The notes beneath the pieces were generated by a model, which had not been told where the DNA came from, made no database searches, and worked only from the letters and a program-made list of their open reading frames with translations. Shown piece by piece: positions 1 through 14,490 of a stretch of 64,000 nt of DNA. Position 1 is the first letter of the stretch; the number at the start of each line of letters is the position of its first letter. The stretch comes from Haemaphysalis longicornis (Eukaryota; Arthropoda; Arachnida; Ixodida; Ixodidae): assembly GCA_013339765.2 (NCBI GenBank), contig CM023448.1:285254817-285318816 (forward strand). The letters are read 5' to 3'. A program made the position numbers and the translations under genes.

Positions 1-3000
1 CCGGCAAGGAGACGCGGCCGAACGGCCCCTTCGAGCTCACGGCGAAGGAAAATAGCACCGTCAGCAAAGCGCCCGCTATGATCCGAGATTCTTTTTCGCT
101 GTCTTACGCAATGCGGCTAACTCGAAAACGGCACCAAGGTTGCGCTGCCGGAGTACACGGAACGAGTGATACTGGCTCCATCACCCCGCGAGCGGAGAGG
201 ATTACGCACCGCGTTCTCATCAGCTGCCTGTTCGCCTGGCGAGGGCTTGCGCTTTGACTCGGGCGTTGACAAAAGAGGGAGGCGTAGGCCCTGTGACGCA
301 ACATGCAGGGATGGGATCCGAGTAATTTGTTGTTATGACGCGCACACAATACAGCCGTCGGCCTCGGCGCTCGTCTCGCGGGGAAATCAAATAGAGACGT
401 ACAGCGTACGCAGCATCGTCGGCGTAAACAGAACACGGGAAAGAGAAAGCGCGTAGGGGAAAATAGAAACCAATCCAAAGGGCCCCTTCACGGTAAATCA
501 GCGAGAAACTGCGCAAGGAAAAAAAAAAGGGACGCCTATCTCGTTGATTACTTGCTGGTCGTACGTGGGAGGTGTGGGACAAGCATCGTTATGCATGCAT
601 GACATTTCCTCCAGAGCTTTTTTAATGAGCGATGACCGTGATCACAACGTGTTTGTGGATAAGGTCTGCCTACATAAATAAGAGTACCCACCTCTTTTTC
701 TTGACTGAAATTACCACGGGAATTCTTATCTCGGACGTGGCGTGCAAGGACGGCTCTTCCTGGATACTTCACGTTCCAATAGTAGTACACTGTAAAGCTG
801 GGTTACACGCAGCACTATTCATAACTGACGGAACTAATGGCCGCCACACCTTATATACGATTCGCTCACGTGCCTACAGATGGCGCTAGTATATAAAGTA
901 CGGGTACTGTACAACAACAGAACCTGTCCTTGTAATATTGGACAGGGTATGGGCGAAGACAAACAAGTACTTACTTTCTTGTCAGCACCAACGAGTTCAT
1001 TATATATGCCTATATAGGTGGTATTGTAATAGTTCAGCTGACATGGGAGCGACGGGTATTATATGCAAAGTAAGTGACGACAAAAATGGATCTCTTTGCG
1101 ACGGTAATCTGCAATGTTTCTGTGTCTTATGATACCCTAACCGACAAAACTATTGTCAAAACAAAGTGTACACCCTGGTAGGAGTTTTTAGCGAACACTT
1201 TATTAAAATATTGCGCGGGCCACATGACAATTGTCTTGTTGCTTTCTATTTATTTATGCGTTTTATTTTTTAAATTTTAACTGTTTCTACCGAGCTGTAT
1301 TCTCCTGTACAGCTTAATTGATTCAACTCTTTCTGTTCCTTCGATTGACACACTCACATGCGCGCTTGCCGGTTGTCTGGGTCAAGATAATCAGCGAACT
1401 TACAGTTTAAATGCTTCCCATGCTCACGAAACGCTCGGACGAATCCCCCCCTTTTTTTTCGGAAGTCGCCGTACATTTTGTTTGCTCCATAACAACAAAA
1501 AAATGAGGCAAGAGGAGAACAAAACGGTCCAGCGAATTATTTGAACCTTTCCAGCCTTGGGGTGTCCTATTTGGTCCTCCAATTGGTCTGGTCTTTGCGG
1601 TTGTCGCTACTTCCGATGACATTCCTTGCTAGCATGAAAGTTGGGTCAAGCTGTCAAGCTGGTGACTTAGGCGTTGTGGCTAAGGTTGTGTCAAAGATCC
1701 TGAGGCGGTTTCAAATAATTCAGGCCCTCCATTACAGCACGCCTCATAGCCATAGTAAAACTTGCTTTGGCGGGTCAAACTTCAATATGAACTTTTTGAA
1801 TGTACGAACAATATCCAAAGCAGGGCTTGGTTGGATTCGGTTGACGATCCAAATCTCGCGTAAACATGTTCTCTGAAATCATTTACTTTTTACACAGCAC
1901 GCTCGGTAACTCACAAGAATATTAGATAAGCAAAGTTTGTTTTGTTCCATATCTGCGAACAGCCTTAGAAAACAAAGGTATCCGAGTAGGAAAAACGACG
2001 AAGAGGCCACAGTTACACCCGCGGACTATGCTCCCGGCAAAATATCGTACCTTCGTAGAGCTAGTCATCAAGGCTGACGGGGGATCAGGAGACGTTGCTT
2101 ATTTCGGAACTCGGTAAAGAAAGGAGGTTGGAAAGGAGGGGGAAACGAAGGCGGTGTTTGTCGCTCGTCAGCGTTCCAGCCTCGGTAAGAATTGCTCACC
2201 CTCGGGATTCATCCCGGGCATGCCGTCGCCAGTGAGGCCCGCTGCTCGCCCTCAAGGGCGCGCTGCTTCGGTGGCCATCAGCGGAGCGACGCTGATAGGC
2301 GCGCCGGGTGACGTGTTCCGCGGACGGACAACGGCGGCGGCACGGGGCCACCTGGCGTTTCGAGTTGGCGACGTTTGTCAGATCGCATTTGTTAAGTCCC
2401 ACACGCGCGCGCCGGTGGAGGTGAATCGTTTTGACTTTTGCAGACTTTAACGACTCAACCCTGCGTTGGTGTGCGCGCTTTCGGCACGCCGTGACAGGCA
2501 CGCACGCGCTGATTAATCGCGTCCCAGCGTCGAGCAGCAGGAAAACAGGCCTTCGCCGGAGGTGACGCGAGAGAGCGCGAAAGGGAAGCGCCATCAAGTC
2601 CTCCCGCGATAATCTCGAAGGCAAGAAAACACCTGAAGCTGTCAGGGACGATCCATCACTTGCGTGGCGCGACCTTGGCTTCTCTGCCGGGCTTTTCCTT
2701 TCTCGGCTGTCCGACGGAGGAGGAGGCGCTTGGTTGCTGCTGGAGCGCTATCGCGCGAGCCTCCACGAACATGGCTGCTGTACGCTCGGATGGCCGCCCC
2801 AGCAGGTACCGCTGCGACCATTCGGGACGCTCACGGAAGGGCAGCATATGCCGCGGTACCTTGATCTGAACTACAGCCCGTGCAATGGGCACCTCACTGA
2901 GGCTAAATTGTTAAGTCGATTTGGATCGCTATCTCATGGGTAAAGTCGTGACTTTTTGTAAGCAGCCCGCTTGCTACCAGCTTTAGCAGGCTGACCAAAT

Positions 3001-3540
3001 GCTGGCACGATGGGCAAGGCTGGCCCTGCCAGTGATTCGCATCCCCGCAATAACCACAAACACGGCGCTTGGCCAGAACACTGCGCTTGAACACTGACAC
3101 AACTGCAGTTTAGCATTGAGACACTACGGTCGCCACATGGTACCGCATCCACATCATCACGCTCAAATGCAAGTTTTTTAGCAATAACAAAAACAATAGA
3201 TCGGCACGTGAAGCAGTTCTGCGCGGTCACAAGCATTTACAAAGACGAGTTAGGAACATTGGCTGCACTCACATTATCAGGAGGTTTGCGGTGTGTAGCT
3301 CATGTTGTGAGGTCTCTTAACAGGTATGAACGTATTTCCTTCGCGTCGAAAGGGTTCTGATAGTCTCGCGCTATGGAACACCTCGAGCTTCAATGACACG
3401 TAGAGCGTCAAGAGTTTTTATGTGAGGATATCGAAAAATGCTTGCAAACATACCCTAATCCTTCTCGGTGTTCCCATCCGACCTTCTTTCCCTTTGACCA
3501 CACTCCATGAACGACTGCGTGGTGTCTGCTATACATATCT
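1..3540. other. Unique non-coding stretch, no gene recognised
   Basis: Open frames here are short, overlap on both strands and match no family I recognise. Positions 2150-2880 are GC- and CpG-rich with several overlapping frames of 60-140 codons; this fits composition rather than selection for coding, though a promoter or 5' exon cannot be excluded. Positions 1200-1330 are AT-rich. Confidence 0.5.
890..898 (+). promoter_or_regulatory. Isolated TATA-like box
   Basis: The motif TATATAAAG lies just after an ACAGATGGCGCT sequence and about 30 bp before a pyrimidine-poor stretch. It resembles an arthropod core promoter element, but no coding exon follows that I can recognise, so it may be chance or a worn transposon promoter. 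Confidence 0.15.
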
Positions 3541-5430
3541 CACACTAAACTTTCTTACACCCTTTTTGGCCGAAAAGTGTATAAAAATCTTCTCCGATGG
3601 CACACACCTTTAAAAGGTGTTTTGGCTAAAAAAGGGTGCAAGGATAAAAAAAGGGTGTTCGTGTGAACGCCCTAAAAAGGGTGCAAGGTTGCTTAACACC
3701 TTAAAATAAGGGTGCGGGAAGTGTGGCTACGCGTGACAATGGGGATCGGTGGAGAGCGCTGCATGACATACAGACACATTCAACACGCACAAGTCACTCT
3801 TGGACCACTAATGAATTGAGCAAGAAAACCAGCGGGATGCACGGGTATAGCGAGTGCATACTTACTTAGAAATACATGTGCTGTTTTTGCTTTTATATCC
3901 AGCAGAGGCAAGCCCTCCGATAGAGTCGGTGGTCGTGTCGCAAAAACTAGATGTTTTAGCGCTAATTTTGTAATTATGCCTGTTAATGTGAGCATATACA
4001 AATCAGCATGCGGATTTTTCAAAGCTTTTTAATCGCGAGGAAGTGATCATGTTCAATAAGTCATAGAATTTTATTAAATACCAAAAAAATATTCCCCGCC
4101 ACGGGGCCATCTCCACACCCTTCAAGAAGGGTGTTCGTTATTGCAACACCCTTTTTCCCACAAGGGTGTAAAACTGCATATTAGGGTGTTGGAAACTAAG
4201 AAAAATGGTGTAAAGAAAAGAGTGTAAAAAAAAGGTGTAAGAAAAAACCGCCAACTGAGAAAAAGGGTGCAAGAGACCTCCAACTTTGGAGGTACTTGTA
4301 CCGTTTACACGGGTGGACTGAACGTTTTCTACAAGCACAAGGGGCGCATCCGTATGCGCTCCTGTTATTATACCATTTGAAAGCTACTAGTATTTTTGGG
4401 ATTCTAAAAGGCAAAAAAATAGGCTCAGCTTGCACTGGTGGGGCAAGGCCGGAGAAACAGCAGAGCTGGGCGTTGACCTATCTTGTTTTTCTCTTGGATC
4501 CGCTGTCAGTATGGAAGACACACTGGAACACCCCCGTAAAATCTGGCTAAACTTGACTTCATGCCTCACCACACAGCCTAGCCTAGGAAGAACATTGAAA
4601 AACCTAACAGAACTTATCAAAGCCTAGCAAAACGTAGCCAAACTTAGCAACACCGGAAGACGCTAGGTTAACCCCTAGCTCCGCTGTTTTTTTGCAACTG
4701 AACACCTATTTCACACCTTTTCAAGACCCTACAGAAAGCCAAGCGTGTTGCAGTCGGTCAACACCCTTTTCGCCACAGAAATATATTCTTTTAATTTTTA
4801 AAAGTTCAAATTGATGTTTCACGTGCCAAAGCTAAATTTGGGACATGAGGCGTACCGGTACGTATATGGAAACGAGCAATCATTGCACGTGGGAATTTTT
4901 TTTTTGCTTTTGAACATTTCTTACGACGTGGAGAGGAGGGTATGAGGGGATCTCTTGTACTTCGCAGTGCAATTATACATGCATGCATGGCGTTAATCAA
5001 TTAAAAGCTGAACACCTTTTCCACACCTTTTCAACACCCTAAGAAAAACCAAGGGTTTGGAAGTTGGACAACGCCCTTTTCGAACACAAAAAGGGTTGAC
5101 AGGTGCCCCCAAAAGTTAACGGAGCATGCGTCGTGAATGTCGAATAATTTCTATTTTATGCGGCTTCCAGCATAAATAAAATATGTGCAGCTTGATTTTA
5201 TTCTAGAATGACTTTCTTGAAAAGTCACTCAGAGGTTGCTGGCTAGGCACATGGCGGATAAATCCCCTCAAGATAGCCAAACCGTGCTCCGTTTCCTCCT
5301 TGGGGCACCTGTACAGCTACGAAAAGGGTGTTGAAATTCAAGAAAAAGGGTGTAATGGCCTCCCAACACCCTTTTTCAACTTATGCTACACCATTTTTGA
5401 CCAAAAAAGTGTGTAAAAAAGGTCAGTGTG
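3541..5430. mobile_element. ACACCC-rich element with inverted ends, copy A
   Basis: A 1.9-kb non-coding unit dense in the motif ACACCCTTTTT and its complement (for example 3555-3720, 4117-4275, 5010-5100, 5335-5415). The ends are imperfect inverted repeats of about 45 bp: the left begins CACACTAAACTTTCTTACACCC and the reverse of the right begins CACACTGACC followed by TTTTTTACACAC. The same sequence, diverged but co-linear, recurs at 13545-17761, which shows it is a dispersed repeat. I see no transposase, so it is probably a non-autonomous DNA element; superfamily unknown. No convincing target-site duplication was found. Confidence 0.7.
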
Positions 5431-8400
5431 TAGAGTTAACGTTTCGGTTTTAATGCGAAAGCGTCACCTGCCTCACTACGCAAAAATCTGTCGTCGGCGT
5501 GACCAAGCGATCGTTCAAAAAAGGGCCGAAGACGCAAGGGGAATAAAAGTGAAGAAAGGAAAATTGTGTGAATGTATTCTCTGGGATTTGAAGCCGGGGC
5601 TAGGTAGGGAACACGAGTCGAGCATGCATTTCCTACACCTGCAGGGCCGATCCTTGGCTAGCTAACTGGCCCACCTAACTCGGCCCATCTGTAGATGACT
5701 AAAGGTGGATCTAGGGAATGCGTTACGATCTTCGACTAAAGACGAGGGTTGAGAGACATCAAACTGGCCCACACAAGTAATTTGAGAATGATAATTATAG
5801 AAGTAGCAAATCACGTTTTCGCTAATAGTGTGTGTGTAGGGCCACAAGAGGCGATTGGCCGTCTCAATTTTATTAACAAAGAGATGCAAATGACGCAAAT
5901 GGGAAAAGCACCACGACGACTGCATGAGAGGGTGCGTTCGCACCAATGGACACGTTTCTGCGGTCAGTGCTGTATCTACTGCGATAGGCTCTGAAACGTC
6001 TACCTCCGTGGCAGCTGTGAAATGGGGTCGTCCACGGGACTAGGCTTAATAAGAAGGTAAGATGCACGGGCACGAAAATGTTGTAAAGCTAAGGGGCCAT
6101 TATAGGCGACACCACGACAAACCTTGAGACACCAAATTATACCCCACACACATATTCTTCCGATGACGAAGACATTGCAGCAACAGAAAATGACATAATC
6201 ACGACATCCCTACTGCCATTAGACAGGGAAAATCACACAGCTTGCAAAAACAATGTAATGCATTCGCATTCCCACAGATGCGCAGTCCTAAGTGTTTCTC
6301 TGGAGTAATTATATTTCAAAGTTCGACAAGCCTGTTTGGTTTTCGTTGGAAACGCATATTTTTGGTTTTTATCAACGAATATAAATGCAGCGAAAACAAA
6401 CGTTTTTTTTTCTGCGAATGTGTATTCCTCTCTAGTGAACGTACTTCAGTTTGTTTTGGTGTTTGTTAAAGATATTTTAATGATTTATGAATATACATAT
6501 TTTAGTATATGTTTAGTATATGTATTCTGCTTCTTAGTTCAGAAAAAAGGTCGTGAAATTTCAGAAATTAATATTTAGTAAGGAGAAGGAAGTCCATTGA
6601 CTTCCTTCTTACTTCCTTGTAAGAAGGAAGTCCGTGGTGCTCTGGTGGGATTTACTATATTGGGAATTTGCTATGTTTAATTATAATGACTGTGGCGCGA
6701 TCTCTACCTAACATAATAAGGATGGTTAGGACACACGATTTGTGGGTAGACACAATGGCGCTTTATCATAGCGCGGCGACGCCAGACACAGCGCAGGCTC
6801 TAGTGAGACGCACAGGTGGGCGCCGAAGAGCGCGCAGTATTGCGCAATGTCAGGGGGTAGACAGCCGGAAAGAGGCGGCGAAGTTGAGAGGAGTCTAAAG
6901 TGGGGCTATAACCATACTCCCTCCGTAAATGGTCAGGCTTCACTGTGCAGAACACAATGTGGGGAAGCCAGCTTACAAAACCAAGATCACGCCGGTCGCT
7001 TTAAAGTGGGCTTCACCTCTAAAGTTTAGTGCACCGCTAAAAAGACACCTTTTCAGGGGCGATATCAGCCGTAATATATTAAAATGCGGAGGCCCTAGAA
7101 CGTTTTATTCGTTTATGAATTGTTTTTCACACGCTGAAAAATTGTTGGTCTACACTCGGTCTGTCGCCGGAGACGATCTGCTGGATCCTAACAATCGACA
7201 GCTTCGCTGTAAAAAATAGCTTGCGTATTCATCAGACTGGACCAGGAGTGAAGAAACACGTACGCACATTTACTGCCTGCAGCGCGTAAGATAGCACACT
7301 ATCAGACTGTGACCTTTTCCACGACCGCTTGTAACTGGAAAGGAGTGATTGCCGGTTGTTTGGCTTGTTATGTTCTAGTTTCTCGCTTATCTAAAACTTC
7401 GAAATATTTGCTATGCGTTGCTAGTGATGTTTCTCTCTATTAGCCCTAAGTTTTAGTAGTTGATTTTATACCCACCTCCCAAAGGGTAGCTTTCAAGCAC
7501 CTTTTTCCATTTTGAGCCTATTCTAGAATATGTCGGTGCCTCTCTAGTTGTGCTGTTACCCCTTTAAAGGGGGCGGGTTGCCTCCGCTCATGCCGTTCAA
7601 TAGACCAGCCAAACTATGAATGCGTCTTAGAAGTTGCACGAGCAGGAATAAACAATGGTGGTCGCTCTCAAGGAGCGTGAGTTGTCGGAAAGAGCGGCGA
7701 GGCGTAACGACAAAGGGGCAAAGCTGATACGGACCACGTAGATATCCTTTCGATGGCAGCGCTAAGCGTGGAGGGTTGACCCAACACAAACTCGACAAGA
7801 AACCGTACGAGGCACCTGCTCATCCTGACGTTTTTCTCTTTTCTTTTTTTGTCGACGATTTTGCCATCTGAGGCATTTGTAGGCGGCTAGGCAGGTATCG
7901 CTAGAAACTGCCTAGCGACTTTGTCGTATTATCAGCCTAGAATGAGGACAGTTGGCTCGTCGACCCTAATACGACCACTGAGCCACTTCGCTTTCTAGGA
8001 TGCGCTCCCGAGCCTCGTCGGCGTGGCCGAGCTGTAGCGCGCACCCTGCAGTCGCGTCGAGTCGTCGTCGTCGGGTGGCGGCCGATGAGCGGGCACAACT
8101 TCATTGCGCGGCGGCGACCAGTGGCGGCGGCGGGGCGAGTCTATCAAGCTCATTTCGGGGCCCCGGCGGTCGTGATTTGTGTGTGGCGCTCCCACCCTGA
8201 GCGAATATTTATTCCGGAGCAAGTTGAAGCGCACCGGCGGAGACGGCAAAGGAGCGGAAAAAGGACGCCCGATGCTGCCAGGGAGTGTCGTGCGGTAATT
8301 TAAAGGCGGGCTACAAATTATACATGCGCATGAAATATGTACGCTTCTCGCTGGACAGCCGGGAGACCGTTAGTCTCTTTTGATGACGGCCATATTTCAG

Positions 8401-9445
8401 TAAGCCTGCGCGCGGCCTGCGCGCTTCGGCCCATAATATAGCACTCTTCGGGCTCTCGCACAGTGCACGGCCCCCGAAGAAGCAATGGGGCCGATCTCGA
8501 TGTCGAGAAGGCTCCATAAGCATTCTTCATGCGGTGATGGAAGTCTGGAACGCACATATGACGCGACGGACTCCTCCCGCGAGCACTCCCTCCCTCCGCC
8601 TTTACGCGCCTTCCTCCTCGCAGCCTCCCCGATATTTCTCCCCAGCGGCGTCTCGCGCCTTCTCGTCTTTTTTGCCCTTTGTCGGTCGCTGCTTCTTCCA
8701 TTTCACTCACGACTATAAGCTCGCGTGATGATCTCTCGCTGCGCGCTCCTTTTATACGGCTCTATTTCTTCCCTTGATTTACAAGGCCCCCTCAGCGCGC
8801 ATAAGGAAGAGAAGAAAGGTCGAAAGCGTAGGTTTCTCTTGTAGATTTATGCCCGTGGACTTCGCCAGACAGAGGAACCGGGCCATCAAAGCTTCCTCCG
8901 CGTTTCAGAATGTAAACCCCTTGAAAGATAGAGGTGCCCTTTAACAGGCACTGTATACGCGCCGGAACCTCGTGATGCACGCTGCACTTGCAGTGCGTAA
9001 TGCCCGCGGCCGTTCTCGACAATCAGCGAGACCTTAGACGGCAGGAAATAAAGGGCAGCTTTTGGGGGCGGCACTTTTTCCTCTGCCCCTCGCTTATCTT
9101 TAGCCTGAGCGAGTAGTTTCGCCTTTTTGCTTCAGAGCTCTGGGTACCAAGTAAAGCTCGCGCAAAGCGGGGGCTATACGAAACTACTGGAGTGGACGTA
9201 CGCGCAGACGGATTTCGAGTGTGGGCATTCTCCTGTAATCGGTGCTGGCAGTGCAGGAAGCGCAGTTCAGGCTGCTGAGTTGCCCGCTTGTGTACGTGAG
9301 AGAGATAGAAAGAAAAAAAAAGGGGGGGGGGGTATTAATTTTTTGCACATGTAGGCTCAAAACAAGAGGCCGGCTCCTCTAAAAAAATATACGAGAAAAA
9401 TGGAGGCAGTCAGCTGGATTAACAGGTAAGGAAAAGTTGTACGTA
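5431..9445. other. Unique non-coding stretch, no gene recognised
   Basis: No coding frame of note. GC-rich patches at 7980-8300 and 8400-8720 raise short overlapping frames on both strands. On the minus strand 8792-9074 two frames stay open across the same bases without a recognisable domain. A pair of small overlapping palindromes sits at 6585-6634. Confidence 0.45.
6585..6634. repeat. Two overlapping GGAAGT palindromes
   Basis: GAAGGAAGTC and GACTTCCTTC pair around CATT, and the second arm is re-used in a larger hairpin with GAAGGAAGTC near 6622. Three related 10-mers therefore form mutually exclusive hairpins. No function is indicated. Confidence 0.5.
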
Positions 9446-10560
<1,115 letters not shown>

Positions 10561-10562
10561 TA

Positions 10563-12552
10563 TATAGATACCCCATAAAAAACAAATCCCTATGAGCACG
10601 CAACCAGAAATACAATAAGAATGCGCTATGTTCATGATGTAGGCATTGCAATACTCGTAAGCCAGACATGTCTGTATACAAAATATGTACATGCAGTCGA
10701 ACTGAATTTGAAAGTTACTGTTAGAGCGCCGACCGATAAAGGCGACAGTGCCTTTTCATGACACCTTTTTTTTGCAATCAGATTAATTTCACGCACCTTT
10801 TCACTGGTCCATAAACGGCGAGCACTCAATCGCTCTCTCAAACATGCGTGTCGGTGAGTAGGCGCGAGCCTTTATGTGTGTGTGTGTAACGTGGTATTCA
10901 ATGAAAAGTTTAGCGGACGATTTCTTCGCTTGGCAACGCTGAAAACCGCCATGTCCGTGGCCACTGAGCCAGCGCATGGGCTTTGCCCCCGCATCTCGCA
11001 GAAAAAAAAAACGCCCCTGCGTCCATCGTCTGCTGCGTCTCAACCCGGTTATCGGTAGTGGCGTCAACAGATATATTATTAATCGCACTCACATTATGTG
11101 GTGGCGCTCTACCTGCCCTCGAGCACTTCGCATCACCGGAGTCCGACGCTGCAGTTGGCTGCGGCCGTGGATGTCGGCACAAGTGCACCCGCACCGTGTC
11201 CACGACTTTATGTCTGGTAAGTGCCCTCTAATACGTGTTTGAGTACAAAAACCGAACAATTTCTTTGGAGAAATGTTTCACGCGTACGCCGATTTAGCGC
11301 TAGCTTTCTCGCGCGCTAAATGTTTCACACTCAACAAAAACAACCGACCTCTGACATTAGAGCGCGGCGGCCTGCAATCAGCTGATCTGCGGCGGCGACT
11401 TCATACGCGTCTGGCGATAGGTAGATCGTACTGTGCTGCACTCAACAGTACTTGGCGTCGCGGTATTACTTTGCATTCAGTGGGCAATAGTTTGGAAATG
11501 ATGCCATTCCTGCTGTCAAACGTACCACTGCGCTCACGTTGCAACCTTTGTGCCCCGACCAACTCGCACTTGCTCGTAGGTGTGCGCAGAGGCTTTGGTT
11601 GAATTGCAGATAAGGTTGTCACACTCATGAGCGGAACCACGACTTTTCGCGTAACCACAGCTATCGTGGTACAACTGACTTTGGAATCACTCGTACACGC
11701 CTTGCACGAAAACACAAGGTCACGTCGTGGCCCGCGGCCTGCCTGGCCGCCATGAAGGCATGAGGGGTGCCTGATCTGAAGGCCGTGCGGGCTGTGCGCA
11801 CAACGTCACCTTAGTAACAGACGCTTGGCCACGGATATGGCGGCGCACACACATAGTTGCCTGCATGCATTCCACGCCAATGAATACCTCCTATTGTGAG
11901 GGAGACGTTGATCAGGCGACGTCTTATAGAAAAGCAGAACGCCCCCGCACAAGTTGGTATAGCCAGGTGAGTCGTGACCAGTGCAATTTAGGCTGAGGTG
12001 TTTTAGTGGTTGATCCATTTCTAAGAGTGACTACTAAGAGATTACACGGTAAGCCACCACTGCCTCCTATGAGCGGCAGCATACCGAAAAATTTGGAAAT
12101 AAAGTATGCGGACTATGACCATGATTATGATGCTGCATCGTGACGTACCCACGTACATCCCGAGCCTCCGTCATCCTAATCATCAGAGGTCCTTGCCAAT
12201 GCTGACGACGATGAACACGATGATGAAAGGCCGCGACTTACGTATGTATGGATAAATCTTTGCTTCGAGTCGGGCGCAGCGCCCTTTCCCCACTCGGTAC
12301 TCGGATACAAACGCATCACTGCAGATAAAAGGGGAAGGGAGGGGGGTGGGAGGAGGGCGTAATATTCGTAGAAGATGTAATCCTTCCATCACACAAAAAT
12401 GAATATGATCATACTCAGCAGTATCAGACATTCAGTGCGCCTTTTGGGAACCCTGTTGAATTATTTTAGGAAGGCGATACTTCCCGCACAGCAAGCTTTT
12501 AACTTACGTAATAACGTAGTGAGAAAACAAATTGAAGGAATCCTAGTACAGG
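10563..12552. other. Unique non-coding stretch
   Basis: No recognisable gene. A frame of 82-88 codons around 10976-11242 ends near a GTAAGTG donor-like site at 11217 and is Cys/Arg-rich, but I recognise no domain, so I do not call an exon. Confidence 0.4.
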
Positions 12553-12569
12553 TAGCTCATGAACGTATT

Positions 12570-12806
12570 GATTGACTGTAGGGTTTAACGCGCCGACGCA
12601 ACGCAGGCGATGAGGCGCGCCGTAGTGGAGGGGCTCCGGAATAATTTTGACCACCTGGGGATCTTTTAACGTGCACCGAAATGTCGAATACACGGGCGTT
12701 TATGCTTTTCGCCTCCATCAGAAAAGCGGGCGCCGCGGCCGGGAATCGAACCCGCGACCTCGTGCTCAGCAGCGCAACGCCTTAGCAACTGAGCCACCAC
12801 GGCGAG
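12570..12806 (-). mobile_element. tRNA-derived SINE (Ruka-like)
   Basis: On the minus strand the element opens with a tRNA-like head containing box A (TGGCTCAGTTGCTAAGG) and box B (GGTTCGATTCC), the internal RNA polymerase III promoter. A body follows with the phrase GCCCGTGTATTCGACATTTC and a short TTGATT-type tail. It is bounded by a 17-bp duplication, TAGCTCATGAACGTATT at 12553-12569 and the same with one change at 12807-12823, which marks LINE-assisted retroposition. Ixodid ticks carry a tRNA-derived SINE family called Ruka; I infer kinship from architecture, not from alignment. Confidence 0.88.
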
Positions 12807-12823
12807 TAGCTCCTGAACGTATT

Positions 12824-13544
12824 AGGGACCATAAAGAATGATTGCACTTCAAATGATGGCTGCGCCAAAAAACTTTGCAGAACGCTCAAGGGCAAGGGCA
12901 AGTCGCAAAAGTAATGCCATTCTTCGATATTGGAATGCTCGTTCGTAATGCCACCGAAGACGTGCCAGCAGCACGGCAATGTTACTTTCCTTCTAGGTAC
13001 TCATCGTGAGCGTCAATGAATGACGCGTCCTTTCCGTGCACACTAAACATTTTAAAGCAAAGCTTTGTTACTTTCGTCCAGCGGTTTCGTGGAGTATGCG
13101 CAAGTTAATCTTTTGACCGGAGACACACCACCGGCTACACACCCCTCGAACCGCAACGCTTGATTCACCGGGCCCGCTGTCGGCGCCGCGCACGAGGCCC
13201 AGTTTTAAGTAGTTCTGCTCACGTAGCGGCAGCGGGCGCGACGGAAGCGGCCGCTCAGCTGATCGGAAGCCGACCAAACCCGCAGCCTGCCACGCATGAG
13301 CCGCTGGGTGGTCTCGGGCTATGTGACTCACTTTGCGCCGCGTTCGCCGTGAAAGAGGAACGCCGCGTTCGCCGAGAATGAAAGCTAGGCCGAGCCTCCT
13401 TCTGTGGGCGTTGCACGGGACCGAACGGCTTTGAACCGTGTTTGGCAATACAGCTACATCAAAGGTTAACCAAGCGAAACCAAGACTCAACCAGACTAAG
13501 CCAAGCTTTTGCTTTGCATATCCAAGGTTAGCTGAGCTAAGCCG
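12824..13544. other. Unique non-coding stretch
   Basis: No gene recognised. A minus-strand frame of 179 codons (13068-13607) runs into the neighbouring repeat and lacks any domain I know; it overlaps a GC-rich stretch and is probably spurious. Confidence 0.4.
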
Positions 13545-14490
13545 CAACCATTCTTTGCACTCTTTTTGTCCGAAAAGGGTGTAAAATTGTTGTCCCATGG
13601 CGCGCACCTTTAAAATGTGTTTTGGCTAAAAAAGGCGGATCGGCTAAAAAAGGCGAAAAGTGGATCGGCTGAGCTCGCAGCATGACAGTGAACACGCACA
13701 AGTCCCACTTGGACCACAAATGAATTGAGCAAGACAATGAACGGGATGCATGGGGAGAGCGAGTACATAGTACTTACTTAGAAATACATCTGCTCTTCTT
13801 GCTTTTATAGCCAGAAAAGGAAAGTCCTCTGACAGAGTCTGTGGGCTTGTGGAACTAAATGTGGGCTTGTAGAACTAATTTTAGAATTGCGCATTTTAAT
13901 GGGACCATATACAACTCAGCATGCGGATTTGAAAAAAAAAACGTTTTAATCGCGAGGTGGTTATGCTCAATAAAGTCATATAATTTTATTAGATACCAAT
14001 CACCTATTCCACACCATTTCAACAGCCCCAAGAAGGGTTTTCATTATTTCAGCAGGCCTTTCTGCCACATGAGTGTAAAAGGAAAAAATAGCGTGTTGGA
14101 ACCAACGAAAAAGGGTGTAAAAGACTTTCAAATTTGGATGTCTTTTCTACCCATTTTACAGAGTGAACTTGAACATTTTCAAAAAGCTGGAGGTGTTTTA
14201 TACCTCACGGTGTTTAAAACAATGTGAAATGGCATAATTTATTAACAGCAGAGCTGTTAATAAGCTTGAGCTTGAGCTTGGTCCGGTGGCTCGGTCCGAT
14301 GGCTTGATCGGTTAAGCTTGCGCTTGGTCCGGTGGCGTTAGCAAAAAAATTCCAAGAAAAACTGCACTGCCTGTAAAGAGTGCACCCCATCAAATAGGAT
14401 ATTATAACAGCGGTGCGGGATTTCGAACCTGTTCGATTATGAGCACAAGGGGCGCATGCGAACCTCTTACTATACCATTTTAAAGGTACA
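13545..14490. mobile_element. ACACCC-rich element copy B, left part
   Basis: This is co-linear with 3555-4390 of copy A. Shared landmarks are GGCACACACCTTTAAAAGG-like text, ACACGCACAAGTC, ACTTACTTAGAAATACAT, CAGCATGCGGATTT, TTTTAATCGCGAGG and GAGCACAAGGGGCGCAT. It is more worn than copy A: ACACCCTTTTT motifs are mutated and the left end is degenerate. A 38-bp imperfect tandem repeat of AGCTTGAGCTTGGTCCGGTGG at 14262-14340 is an addition absent from copy A. The right part resumes at 17380. Confidence 0.7.

Noticed and set aside
8792..9074. Conserved exon on the minus strand
   Set aside because: Two frames are open over the same bases and no domain or splice signals support either.
13068..13607. 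179-codon minus frame
   Set aside because: It straddles the boundary into the ACACCC repeat and matches nothing I recognise.
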